Assembly (NCBI GenBank): GCA_011390205.1
Contig: JAABSX010000002.1
Location: 62,001-126,000, forward strand
Origin: Microscillaceae bacterium
GTDB lineage: Bacteria; Bacteroidota; Bacteroidia; Cytophagales; Microscillaceae
DNA: 64,000 bases
Direction of reading: 5' to 3'
Made by a program: the position numbers and the translations under genes. Below, piece after piece: positions 55,396-64,000 of this stretch (within the stretch, counting starts at the first letter, position 1; every line of letters starts with the position of its first letter). The notes below the pieces were generated by a model, which did not search any database, was not told where the DNA came from, and saw only the letters and a list, made by a program, of their open reading frames with translations.

Positions 55396-57675
55396 CTAAA
55401 TATATTCAAGTACTTCTTCTGTTTCATTTAGCTCTTCTTGACAAATAAGTCTAAGAAAACTCTCTACAAACAAAATGGCATCTTCTATCTCTATACGGCT
55501 CATTAGGTTCATATCTTTCTGAATCAAAATACGGTTGTGCTTGCACTCCATCGAGAAATCTTGGTGTATCTCCAAGAAACTTAAAATCCTTGCATCAAAA
55601 AACTTGCGAATTTCCGCTTCCTCTCTGCCTTGCAATAAGTAATACTCTGAGAATTTAGGGAAATCATCAAAATTAATGTCTGAATAGCCTACAGTCTGTA
55701 ATACCTTCGCCAGAATACCCTCCTTGTTGAGCGTAAAATTAGGAATATCATATGGCAAATCTGTGATAAGAAGCACTGATACATGCCTACTCTGATCACT
55801 CATCCTGAGTCCTCTGGATAAAAACACATCTGAGAATTCTATCTTGGTTGTTTTGTCAGTAAGGTTGGATTGATACGTTTTATTAAATTTATTTTCTCTG
55901 TATTTGAGGTCATAACCCAATGAAAAACTAAAACCCTGCAGCCTGTGCCCATCATAAGTAAGATTAGGGCGGAGCTTGGCATTATTGATAGAAGCTACAG
56001 CCAGCACATCTAGTTGCCTTTCATTGAATCGTGTCAGGTTCTCATCCATATATTTACTTTTTCGGGTTTTGTCTTTTAGCACACGGCTAGACAGCGGGTG
56101 CTCTGAGATAGATTCGTGGTCTTCTATCCCTTGCAGCTCTATGCTTCCTTCGGTGGTGTTATAGTTGTAGGGGTGATGGTATATGAGCTCCATCAGGCTA
56201 TAATCTACTACATCACTCTTTGAGAAATCCATATAAATTTGGTTTCCTTTGGGTATTTTAGAAATTTGTCTTCTGATACTGAGATAGTTAGAAGCTACTG
56301 CGGGGCTTTTGATGGCTATCTTGCTATGACCGTTGCTAAAATTTACTACCTTGACAGTAGCGACAAACAAAGATTTGAGCGTAGCACCTAGGTAAAGAGA
56401 GACCAAAAGAGAGCAAACCCAACCTGCCAAAAGACCTATCAGAAGCCCACCAAACAATGTAAACAACATCGTGCAGGCATAAATCACAAGTTGGTCTTTG
56501 CCTATTTCTTTGATATTGCTTATCAAGCGTTTGGAAAGTAAATTATGGCACAAATACACCAACACTGCCGAGAATACCACCCAAGGAAGGTAGCCCAGCA
56601 TGGAAGTAAACAAGATGAAAAAGACTCCTAAATAAATCGCTACAAAAAAACCAGACCAACGAGTGCGTGCCCCACTATTGATGTTGGTGGCACTCTGCAC
56701 CATAGATGATGACATAGGCATTCCGCCCAATAAACCACAAAGTATATTGCCAAAACCCAAAGCAATGAGCTCTTGATTGATGATTGATTTACGCCTGTAA
56801 AAATCGAGTGCCTCTACTGATTTTACATTTAATAGACTTTCTAAACTGCTAAAAAGTGCCACCACCAATGCCACTTCTAAGGCTTCCCAAGAATATATCC
56901 GTGAAAACTCAGGCAAATGAAGGTTACTCGTTAGCAATGTGCCAGAATCTAACAATAAATAGTGTGAGCCATCTTTGTTGCCAATATCTAAATACCAGCC
57001 CATCACTGCTGCCACCAATAGCACAGCCAAAGAAACAGGAAAAATACTCTCATGACGCTTGCGAAAAGTAGTAGATATAAACAAAACCGTCAGGCAGACT
57101 ACACTGATAAATACAATATCAAGGTTAGAGTTATAAATAAGATTAGACGGAAACTCTAACAAAAGCTGAAATGCTCCCTCAGATTCGGGCACTACACCCA
57201 CTAAATAATGTAACTGCCGTGCAAAAATATCAAGGGCTATAGTAGAGAGTAAGCCATAAATCACCACATCAGGAATGAGTGCCAGCAAATCACCTACACG
57301 TGCAAGCCCAAACATCACTTGAAAAATACCTGCCAAGACCAACACAGCCAGCCAAAGCTCTAAACCTGCATCAGGATAACCCGCACCAAGATGGTGAATA
57401 CCCCATATAATAATGGGCACTAGGCCAATCGTAGGCATCTTGATAGACATAGATGCTCCACCTATAAAATTAATGACCAAACCGCCAACAATGGCAGTAA
57501 TCAGCCCTGAGACAATCGGCAACTCCGCACCAAATGCCACACTGAAGCAAAAAGGAAGTGCTATCACAAATACAAATACAGATGCCAGAAGATCAGACTT
57601 CCAGTGTCTTCTTAATCCTTTGAACCCCTCTTGAGGGATATGAAAATCATGGCTATTTAAGTTTTGCATACTCAT
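55396..57675 (-). CDS. SulP family anion transporter with long C-terminal extension
   Basis: A 759-residue protein. Residues about 25-430 hold the SulP membrane domain, with ALPFCFSVAFGAELPIVSGL near the start and FGNILCGLLGGMPMSSSMVQSATN in the middle, a hallmark of the family. A STAS-like stretch follows (about 480-515, QIYMDFSKSDVVDYSLMEL). After it come about 240 residues that I do not recognise, soluble and charged, with a clear alpha/beta pattern (HVSVLLITDLPYDIPNF). Sulfate or bicarbonate are the usual substrates, and which one applies cannot be told. No carbonic anhydrase domain was found. The start is the ATG at 57675. Confidence 0.88.
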   Translation of the reverse strand: MSMQNLNSHDFHIPQEGFKGLRRHWKSDLLASVFVFVIALPFCFSVAFGAELPIVSGLITAIVGGLVINFIGGASMSIKMPTIGLVPIIIWGIHHLGAGYPDAGLELWLAVLVLAGIFQVMFGLARVGDLLALIPDVVIYGLLSTIALDIFARQLHYLVGVVPESEGAFQLLLEFPSNLIYNSNLDIVFISVVCLTVLFISTTFRKRHESIFPVSLAVLLVAAVMGWYLDIGNKDGSHYLLLDSGTLLTSNLHLPEFSRIYSWEALEVALVVALFSSLESLLNVKSVEALDFYRRKSIINQELIALGFGNILCGLLGGMPMSSSMVQSATNINSGARTRWSGFFVAIYLGVFFILFTSMLGYLPWVVFSAVLVYLCHNLLSKRLISNIKEIGKDQLVIYACTMLFTLFGGLLIGLLAGWVCSLLVSLYLGATLKSLFVATVKVVNFSNGHSKIAIKSPAVASNYLSIRRQISKIPKGNQIYMDFSKSDVVDYSLMELIYHHPYNYNTTEGSIELQGIEDHESISEHPLSSRVLKDKTRKSKYMDENLTRFNERQLDVLAVASINNAKLRPNLTYDGHRLQGFSFSLGYDLKYRENKFNKTYQSNLTDKTTKIEFSDVFLSRGLRMSDQSRHVSVLLITDLPYDIPNFTLNKEGILAKVLQTVGYSDINFDDFPKFSEYYLLQGREEAEIRKFFDARILSFLEIHQDFSMECKHNRILIQKDMNLMSRIEIEDAILFVESFLRLICQEELNETEEVLEYI

Positions 57676-57966
57676 CTCTATCCAATTTCTGTGCAGTTTT
57701 TATGTATTGTTCAAAAACTGTGGCATTTTTTATTGCCAAGTAAGAAAAAGATAAAATAAACGAAATATTCAGCAAAACTATAGCAGAAAGAAGACAGGCC
57801 TCATCGTTTACCAATGCTCAACGCACACTACCACTTCATTAAATGATATGAGGGCTTGGTCTTATGCTTTCAATGGCTCTATCTCATTGCTGAGGATTCG
57901 TAGGAGGGGAGCTAAAACAAGAATTATCAATTCAATTTATAGTCATCACCGCATTGCCAGTCAGTA

Positions 57967-59565
57967 TTATAGCTGCTTATTTTTCAGGTTTTCATCCACT
58001 TCTTTGATTAATTCATAAAAAGAATACTCATTAAGTCTTTTGGCACTGATGATTATTTGGTAACTTTCTATTTTTTGCTGAGTAAGCCATTGAAAGAGTT
58101 CGTTTGATTGAGTGAGCTCACCTTCAATTTTTTCAATTTTATAGTTTTCTTCTTGATCATCGGCCATGAAAACAAGACAAGGCTTGTCAGCAGACATCAG
58201 TTGAATATCTTTTTTGAAATCATGAATACCTTGTATGTTTTGAGGTATTTTTTTGAGTGCCTTGCTGTTAGTGGGGAGTGATGTGTTTTCTTGGTAATGC
58301 TTATTTATCAAAAAAGATGCGTCGAAAGCCTTGTTCAGAGAGTTGCGCTGGAATAATTCATTAGAGATAAGATTGGACTGATGCAGCTCACCGATGGCAT
58401 AGCTAAAATAACCAATGCCTTTCTGGGCAAAAGCTGCAGGACAAACAATGGTAGATTTTGCCTCGGGCATGGTTCTTTTTACCCCATATGTGGTAAGTGT
58501 GCCATAGCCAAAGTATTCCACCAAATTCAAATCGCCATATTTCTCACTGGCATCAGACTGCACCGAGCGTAGCCTAAAGCCTGGGCGAGTTTCTAGGATT
58601 TTGAATAAATTATTTTGATGAATATACAGTGCGTTCTGGAGTGTAAACATTGTCCTTGGCCGCTCATAAACATCAATCCCCAAAATAGGATTGTATTTGG
58701 GGCGGAAAGCTTCTACCAATATGATGTGCTGTGATTTTATTTTCTTTTCTTCTAATACTTCCAAAAAACCAGAGGCAATGATACCCGTAGGAATGACCAC
58801 AATGGCAATATTCAGAAAGCCCAAAATACCTGCTACAAACCTCCCTATCGGGGTAGTAGGCATAAACCCTGACTCAATATAGCCCGCCAAATCACCCACA
58901 AACATAGAAAAACACCAAACCATAGAAGCCCAAATATCTGTAAACTGTGTCAGCTCTACTCCTCCTACACTTGCACCCTCCGCTTGTGCCAGAAGATTGG
59001 GATTGGCTTTATTAAACCCAAATTCAAATTTATTTTCTGCCTCATAGAGCAGCACAGACAGAAAAATAGTCGTTATCAAAATAATGATCGCTGTCTTGAA
59101 AAGAATGTCCTTCTTGATAAGAATAGCCCTGAGCACTAGCTCTACAGAATCATCATGCCTGAATACTTTAAACACGCGCAGTAGCCGTAGGGTAAGGAAG
59201 TAATCATGATGCTGTGAGCCAATTGCAAAGAGAATTGCGGGCAATATCGCCATAAAATCTATCAGAATGTAGAAGGAAAGCATAAATCGCTCCCAGTTAC
59301 TCTTACAGTGGGCATATAGCTCATTCACTACTGACAGGCGTAGCATCAACTCAATGATGAAGATACACATTGCAATGTCTTCAAATATAAGCAAGGCATT
59401 GAATAGTTTTGCATTCTCTTTGATGGGCGGAATAGTCTCTAATATTACGCCAAGGCTACTTAGTAAAATCAAGAGATAAATCCCTTTATCAATGCGTTTT
59501 TGCCAAAGAGGGCTGCCTTCTTTCAATTCAAAAATTGAGACAAGTTCGTGCCTAAATTTATTCAT
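57967..59565 (-). CDS. voltage-gated-like ion channel with atypical selectivity filter
   Basis: A 532-residue protein with six membrane helices in residues 28-272. S4 has the arginine/lysine ladder R127, R130, K133, R136. The pore loop that should read TVGYGD instead reads FSMFVGDLAGYIESG (219-233), followed by PTTPIGR and the normal S6 with PTGIIASGF. The C-terminal 260 residues form a large soluble domain (about 280-532) with no clear RCK nucleotide motif. Ion selectivity cannot be predicted, as the canonical K+ filter is absent. It is divergent from nothing nearby and follows lysA on the same strand after 120 bases. The start is the ATG at 59565. Confidence 0.82.
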   Translation of the reverse strand: MNKFRHELVSIFELKEGSPLWQKRIDKGIYLLILLSSLGVILETIPPIKENAKLFNALLIFEDIAMCIFIIELMLRLSVVNELYAHCKSNWERFMLSFYILIDFMAILPAILFAIGSQHHDYFLTLRLLRVFKVFRHDDSVELVLRAILIKKDILFKTAIIILITTIFLSVLLYEAENKFEFGFNKANPNLLAQAEGASVGGVELTQFTDIWASMVWCFSMFVGDLAGYIESGFMPTTPIGRFVAGILGFLNIAIVVIPTGIIASGFLEVLEEKKIKSQHIILVEAFRPKYNPILGIDVYERPRTMFTLQNALYIHQNNLFKILETRPGFRLRSVQSDASEKYGDLNLVEYFGYGTLTTYGVKRTMPEAKSTIVCPAAFAQKGIGYFSYAIGELHQSNLISNELFQRNSLNKAFDASFLINKHYQENTSLPTNSKALKKIPQNIQGIHDFKKDIQLMSADKPCLVFMADDQEENYKIEKIEGELTQSNELFQWLTQQKIESYQIIISAKRLNEYSFYELIKEVDENLKNKQL

Positions 59566-59685
59566 CTTCTACTTATACTGGGTTAGTTTATCTTGCTAGA
59601 ATCTGCGAAATTTACGAAAAACAAACCGATAATCCACAAATATTTTCCCATTATCTATCTTTTCATAGGCAATGGAAAAATATTT

Positions 59686-60954
59686 TTACGGTTTTCCTAC
59701 AGTTTCGGCTATGCTGACAGCTTTAAAATCAATTTCTACCTGATTTCTTAAAATATCCTCAAAGTCTTCTCTTTTACGGATAAGGTGCGCTTTGCCTTGA
59801 TACACAAGCACTTCTGCTGGGCGAAAGCGAGAATTATAATTAGAAGCCATGCTCATGCCATACGCCCCTGCATTTTTGAGGGCAAGCACATCACCTTCAC
59901 GCACCTCATTGAGCTTGCGGTCAGAGCCGAAGGTGTCTGTCTCACAGATATAACCTACTACATTATAGACCCTTTTTGCCCCTTCGGGGTTAGAGATATT
60001 CAGGATTTCGTGGTGTGCATCATACATCATCGGGCGGATAAGGTGGTTTAGCCCCGAGTCTACGCCTACGAAAGCAGTTGCTGGTGTTACTTTGATGACA
60101 TTGGACTTGACAAAGAAATGCCCTGATTCGCTGACTAAGTATTTACCTGGCTCAAACCAGATTTCTAATTCTTTGCCATATTCTTTACAAAAATCGCGAA
60201 ATGCCTCACTCAGTCGCTGCCCTAGTTCTTGGATGTTGGTGGTGATGTCTCCTTCACGGTAAGCTACTTTAAAACCACTGCCAAAATCAATAAACTCAAG
60301 CCCTTCAAAATCCCTGGCTGCTTCAAAAATAATATTTGCTCCACGCAAAAAAACTTCTGAATCTAAGAAATCAGAACCTGTATGCACATGCAATCCGACT
60401 ACTTTGATGTTGTTCGTCTGGATGACACGATGTACATGACGCATCTGCAGCACCGAGATTCCAAATTTAGAATCTATGTGCCCTACTTGGATTTTAGAAT
60501 TGCCGCCTGCCATAATGTGTGGGTTCAGGCGAATGCAGCAAGGGACTGTATCACCATATTCATGCCCAAACTGCTCTAAAATAGAGATGCTGTCTATGTT
60601 GATGAATACGCCCAATTCTACGGCTTCTTTGATTTCGTCAAAAGAAACGCAGTTGGGCGTAAATAAAATCTCTGAGGGTGCAAAACCTGCTTTGATGCCT
60701 AGCTTGGCCTCTTGGATAGAAACCACATCTAGCCCGATGCCTTGCTGATTAAAGAACTTCAATACAGAAAGATTGGTGAGGGCTTTGGCGGCATATTTTA
60801 TCTTAAGAGAAACACCCGAAAAAGCATTTTTAAGTGTATCTAGTTTCTCTAGCATTTTGTCAGTATCATAGACATAGACGGGTGTGCCAAACTGTGCACA
60901 TATATCTAAGACAGGGATGCCTTGTATTTGGTATTGATTATTGATTAGTTCCAT
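59686..60954 (-). CDS. lysA: diaminopimelate decarboxylase
   Basis: The last step of lysine synthesis, a PLP enzyme of fold type III with 422 residues. The PLP Lys is probably Lys57 in KYAAKAL. LHVHTGSDF (about 197-205), DFGSGFKV (about 235-242), EPGKYLV (about 280-286) and the substrate segment CETDTFGSDR (about 344-353) are visible; the last includes the Cys that reaches across the dimer. The start is the ATG at 60954. Meso-DAP supply also matters for peptidoglycan. Confidence 0.95.
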   Translation of the reverse strand: MELINNQYQIQGIPVLDICAQFGTPVYVYDTDKMLEKLDTLKNAFSGVSLKIKYAAKALTNLSVLKFFNQQGIGLDVVSIQEAKLGIKAGFAPSEILFTPNCVSFDEIKEAVELGVFINIDSISILEQFGHEYGDTVPCCIRLNPHIMAGGNSKIQVGHIDSKFGISVLQMRHVHRVIQTNNIKVVGLHVHTGSDFLDSEVFLRGANIIFEAARDFEGLEFIDFGSGFKVAYREGDITTNIQELGQRLSEAFRDFCKEYGKELEIWFEPGKYLVSESGHFFVKSNVIKVTPATAFVGVDSGLNHLIRPMMYDAHHEILNISNPEGAKRVYNVVGYICETDTFGSDRKLNEVREGDVLALKNAGAYGMSMASNYNSRFRPAEVLVYQGKAHLIRKREDFEDILRNQVEIDFKAVSIAETVGKP

Positions 60955-61074
60955 GTTTGTATTGAGGATGTGCTTTTTTATTTGATGAAAAGCTTACGCA
61001 ATTTATTTAAGCTTCAAAGATACAAAACTATCACTGAGTAAGTATAATCAGGTGTTTTTAAGACCTAAAAAACA

Positions 61075-61608
61075 TCAAAATTTAATGAATTTTTCTACTT
61101 GTTGTTCCAAAAGTTCTTGAAAAATAGGATGTGTGATTTTTCCTTCTTTAAAATGATTTTGGATTTGATAGAGTTTCACCCTCAGTCCCATCACATCTGT
61201 ACCAAGGTAAGAGAGGATGTCATTCCAGTGACTTAGTGCCAATGCACCTCCCTGAATCCCTGCCGAAAGCCCCACCAAAGCAGCCTTTTTACCCTGAAAA
61301 GAATCAGGGTAACGCAAGCCATCTACAAAAGTCTTGAGCACCCCTGGGAATGAGCCATTGTATTCGGGGATGATAAAGATAAACTTTTCCCCTTCATCTA
61401 CTATTTTTTGATAGGCATTGAAAGAGGTATTTTTACCTGAATTTTCATACAAGGCTGAGTACACAAAATCTTGGGGCAAGCCGCTCAAATCTAGTATTTG
61501 TGTAGGAATATTTTTAGCTTCTAGCAGTTTTTGGTAATACACTGAGATGGTTTTGGTCAGTGCCTTTGAGCGGTTTGTGCTAGAAATAATGGTAATTTTT
61601 GGGTTCAT
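61075..61608 (-). CDS. NADPH-dependent FMN reductase family protein
   Basis: A 177-residue flavodoxin-fold protein. It shows the phosphate loop STNRSKALTK (about residues 10-19) that binds FMN phosphate and PEYNGSFPGVLKTFVDGL (about 82-99), which is diagnostic of the family (ArsH/SsuE/azoreductase-like). The substrate could be FMN, quinone or chromate. It reads away from the DUF2452 pair behind it on the same strand. Confidence 0.92.
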   Translation of the reverse strand: MNPKITIISSTNRSKALTKTISVYYQKLLEAKNIPTQILDLSGLPQDFVYSALYENSGKNTSFNAYQKIVDEGEKFIFIIPEYNGSFPGVLKTFVDGLRYPDSFQGKKAALVGLSAGIQGGALALSHWNDILSYLGTDVMGLRVKLYQIQNHFKEGKITHPIFQELLEQQVEKFIKF

Positions 61609-61634
61609 TTGGAGGAGTTGTTAGAGATTAACCG

Positions 61635-61687
61635 CTCCCTAAGCCCCAGAGGAGGAGGTTATTATGCTCTCTTTGGGGCTTAGGAGG
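61635..61687. repeat. inverted repeat between FMN reductase and the DUF2452 operon
   Basis: CCTAAGCCCCA (61638-61648) pairs perfectly with TGGGGCTTAGG (61674-61684) over a purine-rich loop. It lies just after the end of the gene that stops at 61694 on the minus strand. It has no T-run, so it is more like an extragenic palindrome than a terminator. Confidence 0.75.
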
Positions 61688-61693
61688 CTTCTG

Positions 61694-62059
61694 TTATTGG
61701 GTATTTGCTACTTTTATTTTGATAGTTTGGAGTGTATAGCATTTGTCTTTTGGTTGCTGTATCAGTCCATAGCTTCTAAGAGAATGTCCCACTCCCACTT
61801 GCAGATATTGGTTTATTTGGGGCATCCGTTGCCCATTCTGGCTAATGGATAAATTCTCGATGTCCTCGCCTGAGGTACTTTCTTCCACACTTCTGGGCTG
61901 TATGGGCAAGCTTTGCTCGGCACACATCTTGGTCATCTCATTGCTGCTGCTATCCGCTTTCAGGACTGCTTCCACGAGCATTTTGGCTTGTTTTTCTAGG
62001 CTGTGTGCATTGTAGCGTGCATTTGACTGGTCATCTACAGTTTTTAGTCCTTTATTCAT
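61694..62059 (-). CDS. uncharacterised small protein coupled to DUF2452 gene
   Basis: About 121 residues from an ATG at 62059 that overlaps the end of the upstream gene (stop at 62052), as in translational coupling. It is hydrophilic with helical N-terminal half (SLEKQAKMLVEAVLKAD), a Ser/Glu-rich middle and a basic C-terminus. No signal peptide or membrane segment is present. I do not recognise a family. The tight coupling is the best evidence that it is real. Confidence 0.5.
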   Translation of the reverse strand: MNKGLKTVDDQSNARYNAHSLEKQAKMLVEAVLKADSSSNEMTKMCAEQSLPIQPRSVEESTSGEDIENLSISQNGQRMPQINQYLQVGVGHSLRSYGLIQQPKDKCYTLQTIKIKVANTQ

Positions 62060-62525
62060 ACTCAAAGCGGTCTAGGTTTTCATCTAGCACCTCCCAGGTA
62101 TGGTCGGCAAGGAGGCTTACTTTGGAGATATACTCAAAAGGAATGGATTTGCCCCACTCTTCACGGCTGACCATAGAGAGGACATACTGCCCGTTTTTGC
62201 GTAGATATAGATGATATGTATGCCCTATGACAGGCTCAAAATTCATATCTGCATCATATATTTGGCGTGATACCTCTGCTCTATTTTTTAGGGCTTCTGC
62301 CTGCTCACTGAGTACTTTCATTTGGTCATAGAGTTGTCTCAGCTGCCTGTCAGTTTGCTGCTGCATGGCTGCAATAGATTTTCCGTGAATTGCTCCTTTT
62401 TCAGTAGGTCTGATGACCGCTCCCCCCGCAGTATGTGCGTAAGGCAGTGTGCCAGGGTTTTCAGTGATTTTATCCTTATCAATCGGATTGATGAATTCTT
62501 TTTGCTTAGACTCTTCTTTGCTCAT
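62052..62525 (-). CDS. DUF2452 protein
   Basis: A 157-residue soluble protein. The N-terminal signature NPIDKDKITENPGTLPYAHT and the GGAVIRPTEKG that follows are characteristic of DUF2452. The middle is a helical stretch (about 50-90, QQQTDRQLRQLYDQMKVL). The C-terminal part is rich in aromatic strands (HTYHLYLRKNGQYVLSMVS). The function is unknown. The start is the ATG at 62525, and its end overlaps the next gene by eight bases. Confidence 0.85.
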   Translation of the reverse strand: MSKEESKQKEFINPIDKDKITENPGTLPYAHTAGGAVIRPTEKGAIHGKSIAAMQQQTDRQLRQLYDQMKVLSEQAEALKNRAEVSRQIYDADMNFEPVIGHTYHLYLRKNGQYVLSMVSREEWGKSIPFEYISKVSLLADHTWEVLDENLDRFEYE

Positions 62526-62699
62526 CTTATAAATTATTCTTTAACAGCTAACTTGACAAAGATATAATTGTTTGACCTGATTCTCAAATTAGGATAAGCA
62601 CATAATTTATTTTTAGCTAGTCTTTAAACCTTTAGCTTCTCACAGAGTCTTATGCCGATGTAACACTTATTGTCTTAAATTTATTGATTAAAATATCAC

Positions 62700-64000
62700 A
62701 TGAAACACATTTATTTATTTTTGGTCTTTTTTAGTGCTTTTACATTGCAAGCATTTGCCCAAAATCTCTCCCTAAAAGGCACTATCACAGATGCTACAGA
62801 CCAAAGCCCACTTGCTGGTGCGAATGTGATCCTGCTCAATCAAAGTGAGCAAGCCATCAAAGCTTCTTTTACAGATAAAGACGGAAAATTTAGCTTGACG
62901 GATATCCAAGAAGGAGCATACACACTTAAAATTAGCTTCATAGGCTATCAGACCTATCAAAAAAAACTTGATTTCCTCCAAAAACAGACGGAGCTTGGTG
63001 TCATTGCTCTTCTGGCAGATGACAAGACCCTTGATCAGATAAACATTATAGGCAAAACACCGCCCACCGTGCAAAAGGGCGATACCACAGAATATAACTC
63101 GCAGGCATTCAAGACCAACCCCGATGCCAATGCCGAAGACCTTATCCAGAAAATGCCAGGCATTACCTCACAGGGAGGTACTGTCAATGCACAAGGAGAG
63201 CAAGTCAGAAGGGTGCTCGTAGATGGAAAACCATTCTTTGGTGATGACCCCAACCTTGCCCTCAAAAATCTACCCGCCAATGTGATAGATAAAATACAAG
63301 TATTTGACCAAGCCAGTGACCAAGCACAGTTTACGGGCGTAGATGATGGTGAATCTGTCAAGACCATTAATATCATCACCAAAGTAGAAATGAGAAATGG
63401 CACATTCGGGCGAGTCTATGCAGGCTATGGCACAGACAATACCTATAAAGTAGGTGGAAACATTAACTTTTTTGAAGAAGACAAGCGTGTTTCTGTTTTG
63501 GGGCAATCTAACAACATCAATATCCAGAACTTCTCAGCCGAAGACCTTGTGGGCGTAGCGAGTGGCTCAGGAGGAGGTGGGCGTGGGAGAGGAAGACGTG
63601 GTGGCGGTGGCAATACAGGTGATTTTTTGGTGGGGCAGCAAAATGGCATCTCTACCTCACACGCACTAGGGCTTAACTACACAGACAAATGGGGTGAAAA
63701 AATGGAAATTTCGGCAAGTTATTTCCTTAACAAAACAGAGAATCTCTCCCTACAAGACCTGAACAGAGAATATTTCTTAGAAAATAACCAGAATCAGTTT
63801 TATGATGAGCAAAACATCAACAACGCAGATAATTTTAGTAATCGTCTAAATCTCAACCTTGAATACAACTTCAATAAACGCACCTCTCTCATTATGCGTC
63901 CTCGCCTGAGTTTTCAAGATAATCAATCATTTGCAAATTTCATAGGAAGCACCAACGAACAAACAACCCTGCTCAATCAGTCTGTCAGTAACAACAACAA
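62700..64000 (+). CDS. TonB-dependent outer-membrane receptor, 5' part
   Basis: The frame opens at the ATG at 62700 and stays open to the right edge (433 codons visible), so the gene is incomplete here. It has a signal peptide (1-21, ending AFAQ), a carboxypeptidase regulatory-like domain (about 24-100, LAGANVILLNQ, DKDGKFSL), then a plug with DTTEYNSQAFKTNPDANAEDLI and VRRVLVDGKPFFGDDP (about 170-185). This is typical of the large Bacteroidota outer-membrane beta-barrel family that is not SusC. A Gly/Arg-rich insert (GSGGGGRGRGRRGGGGN, about residues 287-303) precedes the barrel strands. Substrate unknown. Confidence 0.92.
   Translation, partial: MKHIYLFLVFFSAFTLQAFAQNLSLKGTITDATDQSPLAGANVILLNQSEQAIKASFTDKDGKFSLTDIQEGAYTLKISFIGYQTYQKKLDFLQKQTELGVIALLADDKTLDQINIIGKTPPTVQKGDTTEYNSQAFKTNPDANAEDLIQKMPGITSQGGTVNAQGEQVRRVLVDGKPFFGDDPNLALKNLPANVIDKIQVFDQASDQAQFTGVDDGESVKTINIITKVEMRNGTFGRVYAGYGTDNTYKVGGNINFFEEDKRVSVLGQSNNINIQNFSAEDLVGVASGSGGGGRGRGRRGGGGNTGDFLVGQQNGISTSHALGLNYTDKWGEKMEISASYFLNKTENLSLQDLNREYFLENNQNQFYDEQNINNADNFSNRLNLNLEYNFNKRTSLIMRPRLSFQDNQSFANFIGSTNEQTTLLNQSVSNNN

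Overview
The window is a chromosomal segment of an AT-rich Bacteroidota genome, most likely a gliding-type Cytophagales relative. The evidence is a SusC/SusD pair, a surface protein with a type IX secretion C-terminal sorting domain, a fused SecDF, Bacteroidota-specific families (DUF4919, DUF2452, a BatE-like TPR/SH3 protein) and -7 boxes of the TAnnTTTG type without strong Shine-Dalgarno sequences. I cannot name the species. No rRNA operon, prophage, CRISPR array or complete insertion sequence is visible. Nearly all the sequence is coding, with many closely convergent gene ends.

Layout. 1-6.2 kb: the end of prfB, purM, an orphan H-NOX haem sensor and a large AsmA-like protein. 6.3-9.5 kb: a TPR membrane protein converging on a TPR/SpoIIE phosphatase. 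9.7-11.8 kb: two low-complexity proteins and an enoyl-CoA hydratase family protein. 11.9-16.3 kb: a SusC/SusD pair with a strong terminator, then yidD, a thiolase-like protein and purE. 19.4-26.5 kb: five co-directional signalling genes (zinc-ribbon/FHA, vWA/FHA, PP2C phosphatase, pseudokinase with LysM domains, active Ser/Thr kinase) ending in a strong terminator. 26.6-31.4 kb: a patatin, a possible small RNA and a secreted Ig-like repeat protein. 32-38.3 kb: FtsE-like ATPase, MscS channel, SDR, BatE-like protein, two identical tRNA-Lys genes and several uncharacterised genes. 38.4-41.5 kb: argS, a frameshifted four-helix-bundle gene inside repeats, and upp. 41.7-45.3 kb: a class III adenylate cyclase with its own cyclic-nucleotide domain, followed by a metallo-beta-lactamase protein with two cyclic-nucleotide-like domains. 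46.1-50.9 kb: DnaE with a fused proofreading exonuclease, then a kinase gene cut off in its catalytic loop by a perfect 44-nt palindrome. 51.1-64 kb: secDF, a NUDIX hydrolase, a SulP transporter with an unusual tail, an ion channel with an atypical selectivity filter, lysA, an FMN reductase, a DUF2452 pair and the start of a TonB-dependent receptor that runs off the window.

The strongest candidate for an undescribed system is 19.4-26.5 kb. Four of its five products look like single-pass inner-membrane proteins that join a cytoplasmic phospho-signalling domain (FHA reader, PP2C eraser, pseudokinase, kinase) to a periplasmic part (vWA, LysM-like, tandem LysM, unknown domain). The arrangement suggests a cell-envelope or peptidoglycan-sensing phosphorylation circuit comparable in logic to PASTA kinase/phosphatase pairs of Gram-positive bacteria. 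This reading is inference. The second notable module is the cAMP locus at 41.7-45.3 kb.
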